A stretch of 21,727 nucleotides of DNA from an uncultured Clostridia bacterium (lineage in GTDB: Bacteria; Bacillota; Clostridia; Christensenellales; Borkfalkiaceae), in assembly GCA_934254725.1 (NCBI GenBank), contig CAKQLR010000031.1, positions 1 through 21,727 on the forward strand. The letters run 5' to 3'. Made by a program: the position numbers and the translations under genes. The notes under the pieces were generated by a model. That model had not been told where the DNA came from and ran no database searches. It saw nothing but the letters and a program-made list of their open reading frames with translations. Below are positions 15,928 through 21,727 of this stretch, piece after piece. The stretch's first letter is position 1; every line of letters starts with the position of its first letter.

Positions 15928-16533
15928 ATGAAGGGAATTGTTTTTTTAAACGGAGAGCCGTATAATGGAGATATCGACGTTGGCGGAAGCTTTGTTGTTG
16001 CGTGCGACGGAGGTTATTCTTACGCTTTAAAAAAGGGAATAAAGTGCGATCTGGTGCTTGGCGATTTCGATTCTCTCGGTTATAAGCCTGACGGAGCCGA
16101 AATTTTCCCTGCGGAAAAAGATTATACCGACGGAGAACTTGCCCTTTTAGAGCTGAAAAAAAGAGGAATAACCGATATTGAAATTTACTGCGGCGCGGGA
16201 AAACGCGACGACCACTATTTTTGCAATATCGGCTTGCTTGTAAAAGGCGAGAAGCTCGGTTTAAACGTAAAATTCGTTACGGAATATACCGAATTTGTTT
16301 TAACTTCGGGAAAAGTACTATTTAACGGAAAGATAGACGACACCGTTTCGGTTCTTCCCGTAACGGAAAAAATCCATATTTCCGAAAGTTATGGTTTGAA
16401 ATATCCCGCGAACGGGTTGGATATTTACTTCGGTGACAGCATAGGGCTTTCAAACGTAATAAAAAAGGAGAACTCTTTTGTAAACATAACGGAGGGGAAA
16501 GCGCTGGTCTTTTTCGTGAAAAAGGTAAATTAA
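15928..16533 (+). CDS. thiN: Thiamine pyrophosphokinase
   Basis: ThiN converts thiamine to thiamine pyrophosphate with ATP. Motifs in the 201-residue protein include the ACDGG nucleotide segment (D27), LGDFDS (with G45, D46 and D48), KDYTDGELAL and GKRDDHYFCNIGLL, the last matching the family's G-R-x-DH-x-x-x-N block. A carboxy-terminal beta domain follows. The ATG at 15928 (MKGIVFLNG) was preferred to an in-frame TTG at 15895, because family members start there and the TTG has no ribosome binding site. The ATG itself has only a distant GGAAG at 15905-15909, so the start is less certain than the identity. Order after rpe is as in B. subtilis. Confidence 0.92.
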   Translation: MKGIVFLNGEPYNGDIDVGGSFVVACDGGYSYALKKGIKCDLVLGDFDSLGYKPDGAEIFPAEKDYTDGELALLELKKRGITDIEIYCGAGKRDDHYFCNIGLLVKGEKLGLNVKFVTEYTEFVLTSGKVLFNGKIDDTVSVLPVTEKIHISESYGLKYPANGLDIYFGDSIGLSNVIKKENSFVNITEGKALVFFVKKVN

Positions 16534-16573
16534 CTTTTTCCGTACAAACAGAATAAAGTTTTTTGCAAAAGAT

Positions 16574-16604
16574 AAGCCTCGATAGAAAAATATCGAGGCT
16601 TTAA
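16574..16604 (+). terminator. Terminator-like hairpin after thiN
   Basis: A perfect 11-bp stem AAGCCTCGATA (16574-16584) with TATCGAGGCTT (16591-16601) closes a six-base GAAAAA loop, 40 bases after the thiN stop. The following T-run is short (CTTTAAAA), so it may act as a weak terminator or mRNA 3'-end stabiliser. It could also catch read-through from rpmB on the other strand, where ATCTTTTG follows. Confidence 0.7.
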
Positions 16605-16610
16605 AATACG

Positions 16611-16643
16611 AAAAAAGAGGAGTAAGCAATTACTTACTCCCTC
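16611..16643 (-). terminator. Intrinsic terminator of rpmB
   Basis: Read on the reverse strand, GGAGTAAG pairs with CTTACTCC across a six-base loop (16619-16626 with 16633-16640). The stem is extendable to ten pairs with one bulged base, and TTTTTT follows (complement of 16611-16616). It lies about 20 bases after the rpmB stop. Confidence 0.9.
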
Positions 16644-16663
16644 AATTCAATTTAAGGAAAGCA

Positions 16664-16855
16664 TTAAGCTCTGTTAACCTTGTCGCTCTTTAAGCAACGA
16701 GCGCAAACGTATTCGGCAGAAACCGATCCGTTTTCGTTTACAACTTTGACCTTCTGAACGTTCGCATTGTAGGAACGAGGGGTCTTACGGTTACTGTGGC
16801 TTACCTTGTTACCGGATAATTTACCTTTACCGCAAACACTGCATACTCTGGACAT
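16664..16855 (-). CDS. rpmB: 50S ribosomal protein L28
   Basis: L28 is a 50S subunit protein near the exit-tRNA site. The 63-residue product starts MSRVCSVCGKG and has a full zinc-ribbon pattern: a first CxxC at residues 5 and 8 and a second CxxC (VCARCLKS) near the end. This is the zinc-binding form of L28. The internal KVSHSNRKTPRSYNANVQKVKV segment is diagnostic. The start at 16855 was chosen over an in-frame codon five residues upstream because GGAGGTGT on the reverse strand (complement of 16861-16868) lies eight bases ahead. Reverse orientation between thiN and asp23 is the same as in B. subtilis, with its own promoter and terminator. Confidence 0.97.
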   Translation of the reverse strand: MSRVCSVCGKGKLSGNKVSHSNRKTPRSYNANVQKVKVVNENGSVSAEYVCARCLKSDKVNRA

Positions 16856-16898
16856 ATTTAACACCTCCACGGGACTATTCTAAAAAATAAGCATAAAT

Positions 16899-16927
16899 AC
16901 TATATCACTAAATAAAAAAAATTGCAA
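16899..16927 (-). promoter_or_regulatory. Promoter of rpmB
   Basis: On the reverse strand TTGCAA (complement of 16922-16927), a 17-base spacer and TATAGT (complement of 16899-16904). Transcription would start near 16892, giving a leader of about 37 bases with the GGAGGT ribosome binding site. Confidence 0.75.
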
Positions 16928-17218
16928 CAAAAATAACGTACTTTTGAAAATAATTATTCGATAAAAAGCGTTTTTTTGTTTTATCGCAGCGATAGCCCTG
17001 TTTCAACTTTAAAAACGGAAGTATATATGGGGCATTGCTATCAAAAAAGCAAAAACCGATTCATCATTATTTATAATAAAAGTTCTTTTGCAATGAAAGT
17101 AAAAACGCGCTTTAAATGGATGTGTTACGGTAGAAATGAAAAAAACCCATATATTGATGTAAAATATGTTATAAAGTAATGGTAAACGGTAAAAAATGAG
17201 CATATAAGTAAAAATCGT
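16928..17218. other. AT-rich divergent intergenic region between rpmB and asp23 promoters
   Basis: I see no gene here. Frames of 67 codons forward and 84 codons reverse lack a plausible start and have low-complexity composition. Contents are an 8-bp inverted repeat CGATAAAA (16959-16966) with TTTTATCG (16979-16986), and the first copy of a 12-base direct repeat TGATGTAAAATA (17155-17166), whose second copy (17237-17248) covers the asp23 -10 box. A regulatory role is only possible. Confidence 0.5.
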
Positions 17219-17247
17219 TTGCAAAAAACTGCGTAATGATGTAAAAT
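17219..17247 (+). promoter_or_regulatory. Promoter for asp23-fakA
   Basis: TTGCAA (17219-17224), a 17-base spacer and TAAAAT (17242-17247) put the start near 17254, about 25 bases ahead of the ATG, with GAAGGG as ribosome binding site. The -35 region TTGCAAAAAACT is identical over 12 bases to that of the tRNA-Val promoter at 21430. Confidence 0.7.
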
Positions 17248-17278
17248 AAAAAAAGAAATTCACAAGAAGGGAAAGAGT

Positions 17279-17626
17279 ATGTCTGTAAATACCAACAACA
17301 TATACGGAAAGATTTCTATTTCAGATAAAGCCATTGCTAAGGTTGCTCTTAAAGCGGCGCTCGATTGCTACGGTATAGTCAACACCGTGGCAAATAAATT
17401 TTCCGATACTCTTTCAGAATTTCTGAAGCTTGACAAGGCAAAAGGGGTAAACGTGCAAACTGTTGACGACAGAATTTACATCGACCTTTTTGTTATGGTT
17501 AAATTCGGTGTTTCGATTTCGGCGGTTGCGGAATCTTTAAAACAAACAGTTAAATACGCCGTTGAAGATTTCACGGGAATGATCGTCAATGCGGTAAACG
17601 TAAACATCGTGGGCGTCAGGCTTTAA
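17279..17626 (+). CDS. Asp23/Gls24 family envelope-stress protein (YloU-like)
   Basis: The 115-residue protein matches the Asp23/Gls24 (DUF322) family: an opening YGKISISDKAIAKVALKAAL, a middle VNVQTVDDRIYIDLFVMVKFG strand pair, and VAESLKQTVKYAVEDFTGMIVNAVNVNIVGV at the end. Family members associate with the membrane or cell envelope, often through partner proteins, and are linked to alkaline or cell-wall stress. This one has no membrane segment of its own. It lies 26 bases upstream of fakA, the same pairing as yloU-yloV in B. subtilis, and the two almost certainly share the promoter at 17219. The molecular function is not established. Confidence 0.93.
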   Translation: MSVNTNNIYGKISISDKAIAKVALKAALDCYGIVNTVANKFSDTLSEFLKLDKAKGVNVQTVDDRIYIDLFVMVKFGVSISAVAESLKQTVKYAVEDFTGMIVNAVNVNIVGVRL

Positions 17627-17652
17627 TTATTGTTACTTCGGAGGAGTTTTTA

Positions 17653-19290
17653 ATGTTGAAAACCATAAACGGCACTATGTTCGTCAATATGATGCATAGT
17701 GCTGCTAAAAATTTGGAATTAAACAGGAGTAAAATAGACGCGCTGAACGTTTTCCCCGTACCCGACGGGGACACGGGCACGAATATGTCGCTTACTTTTC
17801 AATCTGCTATAAGAGAACTTGGTCAGTGCGTAAACAATAATCTCGCAGACCTTTCGTCGGCAGTGTCCAAGGGTGCTCTCAAAGGCGCAAGGGGCAACTC
17901 GGGTGTTATACTTTCGCAGATACTTAAAGGATTGTGCTCCGTTTGCAAAAGCGTCGGAGAGATTGACACAAAAAACTTTGCAAAGGCTTTAAAAAGCGCC
18001 ACAGATACCGCCTACAAAGCTGTTTCTAAGCCTAAGGAAGGGACTATATTAACCGTTTGCAGAGCTATTTCGGACTGCGCTGCTAAATGTAGAAAGAAAG
18101 AATTCGAGGCATTCTTTGACGAAATTCTTTTAGCCGGGCAAGAAGCTTTGGATAAAACTCCGGAATTGCTCCCCGTACTCAAAAAAGCGGGCGTGGTGGA
18201 TGCCGGCGGTATGGGGCTTCTGACCGTTTATCGCGGAATGCTTAAGGCTATCAACGGGGAAAAGGTTGACGCGGGCGAGCAGGTTGAAGTTCCCGCAATT
18301 ACTGTTAAAAACGACGAAATCCCCGCAGAACACGCAGAATTATTCCAGCTCGGCAGAATAGAATTTGCTTATTGTACGGAATTTTTCGTTATAAACCTTA
18401 AGAAAAAAACTACGCTTGCAGACATAGACAAGCTCAAAGAATACCTTATGAGCATAGGTGACAGCGTAATTTGTATAGGCGATCTTGAATTTATTAAAGT
18501 TCACGTTCATACGAACAACCCCGGTCAGGCTCTTTCGAAAGCGTTACAGCTTGGAGAGCTTGATAAGGTAAAAATAGAAAACATGCTCGAGCAGAATCGC
18601 GCATTGTTAAAGAAATACGAAGCCGAAAAGAAGGAGATGGGCATGCTCGCCATCTGTTCGGGCGACGGACTTTCCGCAATATTCAAAGATTTGCAGGTTG
18701 ACAGAGTTATCGAGGGCGGTCAGACTATGAACCCGAGCGCAAACGATATAGCCGACGCAGTTATGAAAGTAAACGCCGAAAACGTTTTCGTTTTCCCGAA
18801 TAACAAAAACATTATTCTTGCGGCAGAACAGGCAAAAGAGCTTGTCAGAAATAAAAAAATGTACGTTATTCCTACGAAGAGCGTACCTCAGGGTTTTTCC
18901 GCAGCGCTTGCGTTCGACCCCGAAGCAAAGCCGGACGAAAACCTTGTAAATATGCTTCACGCGCTTGATAACGTAACGGTTGGGCAGGTTACTTACGCCG
19001 TTAGATCTACTAAAATTGACAGATTCTCCCTTAAAGAAGGGGACATTATCGGGCTTGACAATAAGAAAATACTTGCAAAAGGCAAGGAAATCGAGGACGT
19101 TGCCGTTAAACTCGTGGATACAATCAAAGATAAGAGTCACGAGATGATAAACCTTTACTACGGCAGCGACATAAGCGAGGAAGACGCCGAAAAGCTTAAA
19201 TCGAAATTGCAAGAGATTTATCCCGATTGCGAAATAGAAAGCTATTACGGCGGTCAGCCTATTTATTACTACATCATTTCGCTTGAATAA
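17653..19290 (+). CDS. fakA: Fatty acid kinase catalytic subunit FakA (DhaL-domain, YloV)
   Basis: FakA phosphorylates fatty acids held by FakB proteins, producing acyl-phosphate for phospholipid synthesis. The 545-residue protein is full length. The amino-terminal DhaL kinase domain (about 1-200) has the metal/nucleotide motif PDGDTGTNM (37-45) and KGARGNSGVILSQ (77-89). A middle domain follows (about 225-320) containing FAYCTEFFVI and KVHVHTNNPGQAL. The carboxy-terminal DegV-like region (about 330-545) includes VFPNNKNIILAAEQA and the KSVPQGFSA segment. A GGAGGAG-type ribosome binding site precedes ATG. FakB genes are not in the window. An earlier label for such proteins is 'DAK2 phosphatase domain'. 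Confidence 0.94.
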   Translation: MLKTINGTMFVNMMHSAAKNLELNRSKIDALNVFPVPDGDTGTNMSLTFQSAIRELGQCVNNNLADLSSAVSKGALKGARGNSGVILSQILKGLCSVCKSVGEIDTKNFAKALKSATDTAYKAVSKPKEGTILTVCRAISDCAAKCRKKEFEAFFDEILLAGQEALDKTPELLPVLKKAGVVDAGGMGLLTVYRGMLKAINGEKVDAGEQVEVPAITVKNDEIPAEHAELFQLGRIEFAYCTEFFVINLKKKTTLADIDKLKEYLMSIGDSVICIGDLEFIKVHVHTNNPGQALSKALQLGELDKVKIENMLEQNRALLKKYEAEKKEMGMLAICSGDGLSAIFKDLQVDRVIEGGQTMNPSANDIADAVMKVNAENVFVFPNNKNIILAAEQAKELVRNKKMYVIPTKSVPQGFSAALAFDPEAKPDENLVNMLHALDNVTVGQVTYAVRSTKIDRFSLKEGDIIGLDNKKILAKGKEIEDVAVKLVDTIKDKSHEMINLYYGSDISEEDAEKLKSKLQEIYPDCEIESYYGGQPIYYYIISLE

Positions 19291-19306
19291 CCTTTGAGCA
19301 TACGCC

Positions 19307-19334
19307 GGGAAAACTACTTGTTTTCCCTTTTTTT
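19307..19334 (+). terminator. Intrinsic terminator after fakA, abutting recG
   Basis: GGGAAAAC (19307-19314) and GTTTTCCC (19320-19327) form a perfect 8-bp stem with a five-base loop, followed by seven Ts (19328-19334). It ends only 11 bases before the recG ATG and occupies the space where a ribosome binding site would be expected. Confidence 0.92.
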
Positions 19335-19345
19335 AACTGATAATT

Positions 19346-21358
19346 ATGGAACTGAGCGAATTGCGCGGCATGACCGAGAAAAAAATTAAAGAGTTTCAGA
19401 AGAACGGCATAAATTCCGTAGAGGATCTTGCGCGTTCTTTTCCTCGCGATTATCTTGATTTAACCAAGCAAACTCCGCTCAGCGACTGCTATCATAACGA
19501 CGTCGTTCTGACTTCCGCGAAAGTAACGGGCATTCCGCAATCAAGCTATTACGGAAAAAGAAATAAATACGTAAAGGTTTACATAGAGCAGGACGGCGCA
19601 ATCTATACCGCCGTGTGGTTTAACAATCCGTACGTCGAAAACGGGCTTAAGAGCGGGGAAGAATATTTTTTTTACGGCAGGGTTCAGAACAAATACGGTC
19701 AATGTAGCCTTATTAATCCGTCGTATGAGTTGGTCGATAAAAACTACAGGCTAAAGGGTATTGTCCCAGTTTATCCGATAAAAGGGAATATCGCTCAGCG
19801 TTCCATGAAGGCAAATGTTGCCCTTGCGTTAAAAAAACTCGATATAAAATCTGCGATTCCGGAATATTTTATCCGGATGTACGGGCTTATGCCGCTTCAG
19901 CGCGCTTATTATCAGGTGCATTTTCCTACTTGTATGCAAGACGTGGCAATTGCTTCGGAAAGAATCGCTATAGAGGAATATTTTCTGCTAGTATCGGCAT
20001 TTAAATATATAAAGGGTGACAGAGGACAGGTCAGAATTAACAAGTATTACTGCAAACCGGACGAAATCGGCGCGTTTTCAAGGCGTTTCGGCTTTGATTT
20101 TACGGACGGGCAGAAGAAAGCCGTGAACGAAATTTATTCTGATATGAACTCGCCCGTTGTAATGAACAGACTTTTGCAGGGAGACGTGGGTAGCGGAAAA
20201 ACCGCCGTTGCGTTATGTTCTATTTATATCGCGTTAAAATCGGGATACCAGGCGGCAATGCTCGCTCCGACGGAAGTTCTTGCAGAGCAGAATTATAAGA
20301 TTTTAAAAAGAATTTTTCCCGAATACAACGTGGTTTTGCTTACGGGCTCTCTGACCGCAAAAGAAAAGCGAATTGTTAAAGACGAGATTGCGAGGGGAAA
20401 AGCCAATATTATAGCAGGCACTCACGCAGTGATAACGGATGATGTTGTTTTTTATAATTTAAGTTTATGCGTTTGTGATGAACAGCATCGTTTCGGCGTT
20501 GCCCAAAGGAATGCTCTTGTAGAAAAAGGTGTTGCGCCCGACGTGCTTGTTATGAGTGCCACGCCTATTCCGAGGACGCTTTCGTTGATTTTCTACGGCG
20601 ATCTCGATATATCGTCCATTACCGATAAACCTAAGGCAAGGGCGGAAATTTCCACCGGCATAGTTCCCGAAAGGAAATACGACGACATGCTTCGTTTTAT
20701 TGACAATGAGTGCGTAGCTGGGCATAGGGCTTATTTCATTTGCCCGCTTATCGAGGGTGATGAAGAAGGCTCGCTTATGAGTGCGAAAGAACTATACGAA
20801 GAACTGCAGAAAAAACTGCCTTCGCGCAAAATAGCGCTTCTTCACGGAAAAATTAAGGACAAAGAAAAGCAACAGATAATGCTTGATTTTAAAGAAGGCG
20901 GAAGCGAAATTCTCGTTTCTACAACCGTAATAGAAGTGGGGATAGATGTGCCGGAAGCTTCCGTTATGGCAATATATAACGCCGAACGTTTCGGGCTTTC
21001 TCAGCTTCATCAGTTAAGGGGCAGAGTCGGTCGCTCGAATATTAAAAGTTATTGCTTTTTATTGACATCTACGGATAATCCGAAGTCGCTTGAAAGACTT
21101 AAAATTTTAAGGGATAACTCGGACGGATTTAAAATTTCCGAATACGATTACGACCTGCGCGGAAGCGGTGACTTTTTGGGTATAAGGCAAAGCGGCAGAT
21201 TTGTAGGTACATTAGGGTGTTTAAAATATCCTTCGAGCGCAATCTTCCTTGCGAAGAAAATAAGCGACCAGACTTTCTCGTCGGGGGCGAGCACAGAGGG
21301 GCTTAAAAGCATCGCGCTTGAAAAATACGAAAAGCTTAAAGACGTAACGCTAAACTAA
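19346..21358 (+). CDS. recG: ATP-dependent DNA helicase RecG
   Basis: RecG reverses stalled forks and processes branched recombination intermediates. The 670-residue protein has the amino-terminal wedge/OB domain (about 1-240; KNGINSVEDLARSFPRDYLDL). Helicase lobes follow: Walker A GDVGSGKT (279-286), motif II DEQH (378-381), SATPIPRT, TTVIEVGIDVPEA and the QLRGRVGR arginine-finger motif. The carboxy-terminal translocation hook is SEYDYDLRGSGDFLGIRQSG. The ATG at 19346 fits the family amino terminus, but no Shine-Dalgarno is visible because the fakA terminator lies just ahead. An in-frame ATG at 19370 is possible but also lacks one. In B. subtilis recG also lies a short way downstream of fakA. 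No terminator is seen after the stop. Confidence 0.96.
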   Translation: MELSELRGMTEKKIKEFQKNGINSVEDLARSFPRDYLDLTKQTPLSDCYHNDVVLTSAKVTGIPQSSYYGKRNKYVKVYIEQDGAIYTAVWFNNPYVENGLKSGEEYFFYGRVQNKYGQCSLINPSYELVDKNYRLKGIVPVYPIKGNIAQRSMKANVALALKKLDIKSAIPEYFIRMYGLMPLQRAYYQVHFPTCMQDVAIASERIAIEEYFLLVSAFKYIKGDRGQVRINKYYCKPDEIGAFSRRFGFDFTDGQKKAVNEIYSDMNSPVVMNRLLQGDVGSGKTAVALCSIYIALKSGYQAAMLAPTEVLAEQNYKILKRIFPEYNVVLLTGSLTAKEKRIVKDEIARGKANIIAGTHAVITDDVVFYNLSLCVCDEQHRFGVAQRNALVEKGVAPDVLVMSATPIPRTLSLIFYGDLDISSITDKPKARAEISTGIVPERKYDDMLRFIDNECVAGHRAYFICPLIEGDEEGSLMSAKELYEELQKKLPSRKIALLHGKIKDKEKQQIMLDFKEGGSEILVSTTVIEVGIDVPEASVMAIYNAERFGLSQLHQLRGRVGRSNIKSYCFLLTSTDNPKSLERLKILRDNSDGFKISEYDYDLRGSGDFLGIRQSGRFVGTLGCLKYPSSAIFLAKKISDQTFSSGASTEGLKSIALEKYEKLKDVTLN

Positions 21359-21429
21359 GAGAAATTTTTGCCGTTACTAAAAAGAATTAGGAAAAATGAG
21401 AAAAAATTCAAAAACTAATATAAAATTGC

Positions 21430-21458
21430 TTGCAAAAAACTCGTGGATTTGGTATATT
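21430..21458 (+). promoter_or_regulatory. Promoter for the tRNA genes
   Basis: TTGCAA (21430-21435), a 17-base spacer and TATATT (21453-21458) put the start near 21465, about 12 bases ahead of the tRNA-Val gene. The overlapping TATTAT at 21455 would need a 19-base spacer and is a poorer choice. Confidence 0.7.
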
Positions 21459-21476
21459 ATATAAGCGGTCCGTTGT

Positions 21477-21552
21477 GGGAGCATAGCTCAGTTGGGAGAG
21501 CATCTGCCTTACAAGCAGGGGGTCATAGGTTCGAGCCCTATTGTTCCCACCA
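21477..21552 (+). tRNA. tRNA-Val (anticodon TAC)
   Basis: A complete cloverleaf with encoded CCA. The acceptor stem is GGGAGCA (21477-21483) with TGTTCCC (21542-21548), discriminator A and CCA (21550-21552). The D arm is GCTCAGTTGGGAGAGC. The anticodon stem is TCTGC/GCAGG with loop CTTACAA, so the anticodon is TAC (21510-21512), reading valine codons. The T arm includes GGTTCGAGCC. The last pair of the anticodon stem is a T-G wobble. Confidence 0.97.
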
Positions 21553-21623
21553 CACAGAGGCAAAATCTGCTTCACCTTTTTTCGTCAAGGTTTTACGAAG
21601 CTTTGTCGAAGCCTCGGAAGGGG

Positions 21624-21647
21624 TTGCTCTTAAGGAAAAAAGGGCAA
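21624..21647 (+). repeat. Hairpin in the spacer ahead of tRNA-Gly
   Basis: TTGCTCTT (21624-21631) pairs with AAGGGCAA (21640-21647), with one G-U pair and an eight-base loop, eight bases before tRNA-Gly. No strong T-run follows, so a terminator is unlikely. It could be a processing or spacer structure in a shared tRNA precursor. Confidence 0.35.
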
Positions 21648-21655
21648 ACATTTAT

Positions 21656-21727
21656 GCGGGAATGGCTCAGTGGTAGAGCGTTGCCTTGCCAAGGCAAATG
21701 TCGCGAGTTCGAATCTCGTTTCCCGCT
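21656..21727 (+). tRNA. tRNA-Gly (anticodon GCC), reaching the window edge
   Basis: The acceptor stem GCGGGAA (21656-21662) pairs with TTCCCGC (21720-21726), and the discriminator T is the final base of the window. The D arm is GGCTCAGTGGTAGAGC. The anticodon stem is TTGCC/GGCAA with loop TTGCCAA, so the anticodon is GCC (21688-21690), reading glycine codons. The T arm is CGAGTTCGAATCTCG. Whether CCA is encoded cannot be seen. No promoter is evident in the 103-base gap after tRNA-Val, so the two tRNAs are probably cotranscribed. Confidence 0.95.

Noticed and set aside
16976..17263. Small frames on both strands in the rpmB-asp23 gap (67 codons forward, 84 codons reverse)
   Set aside because: No ribosome binding site, low-complexity Phe/Ile/Tyr-rich or Lys-rich products, and they overlap promoter elements.
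21443..21676. 77-codon forward frame across the tRNA genes
   Set aside because: It reads through tRNA-Val and into tRNA-Gly. The open frame is a by-product of structural RNA sequence.
1..21727. Mobile element, CRISPR array, toxin-antitoxin or phage-defence system
   Set aside because: All genes except one small hypothetical are recognised core genes. No repeat array, transposase, integrase or defence domain was seen on either strand.

Overview
This window is an ordinary but information-dense block of housekeeping genes from a low-to-moderate GC Bacillota (Firmicutes), most likely an uncultured Clostridia-like bacterium. That placement rests on gene content and order: mtaB-HIT-rpsU, pcrA-ligA and the long series yicC-rpoZ-priA-def-fmt-rsmB-rlmN-rsgA-rpe-thiN-rpmB(reverse)-asp23-fakA-recG, which follows the Bacillus subtilis order almost gene for gene. 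Strong ribosome binding sites, TTGnnn-N17-TAnnnT promoters and standard TAA/TGA stops fit the same view. I see no transposase, integrase, phage gene, CRISPR array or defence cassette, and no convincing undescribed multi-gene system.

Layout. Positions 1-1874 hold the end of mtaB (tRNA methylthiotransferase, cut by the left edge), a HIT-family nucleotide hydrolase and rpsU, which has its own textbook promoter and terminator. An unrecognised 136-residue helical protein follows (1971-2381). A structured 276-base gap (2382-2657) carries a possible terminator, repeated TTCGGT blocks and a good promoter for pcrA, followed by ligA. A second promoter, with a hairpin in its leader, starts yicC-rpoZ. 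A terminator separates these from priA-def-fmt-rsmB-rlmN-rsgA-rpe-thiN, which are tightly packed and partly overlapping. rpmB is then encoded on the reverse strand with its own promoter and terminator, divergent from asp23-fakA. A perfect terminator sits between fakA and recG. Two tRNA genes (Val-TAC and Gly-GCC) close the window.

How the genes work together. Most serve translation: N-formylation and deformylation (fmt, def), rRNA methylation (rsmB, rlmN), 30S maturation (rsgA), ribosomal proteins (rpsU, rpmB), tRNA modification (mtaB) and the tRNAs. A second group serves DNA replication, repair and restart (pcrA, ligA, priA, recG). Single genes serve transcription (rpoZ), RNA processing (yicC), central metabolism and cofactors (rpe, thiN) and fatty-acid activation (fakA).

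The most notable signal is what is missing from the conserved order. remA and gmk are absent between yicC and rpoZ, coaBC between rpoZ and priA, the prpC-prkC phosphatase/kinase pair between rlmN and rsgA (which now overlap by four bases), and spoVM between thiN and rpmB. Together these suggest a lineage that has streamlined signalling and sporulation functions at this locus. Other points worth a look are the hairpin in the yicC leader, the pcrA leader, and the recG start that directly follows a terminator without a Shine-Dalgarno sequence.
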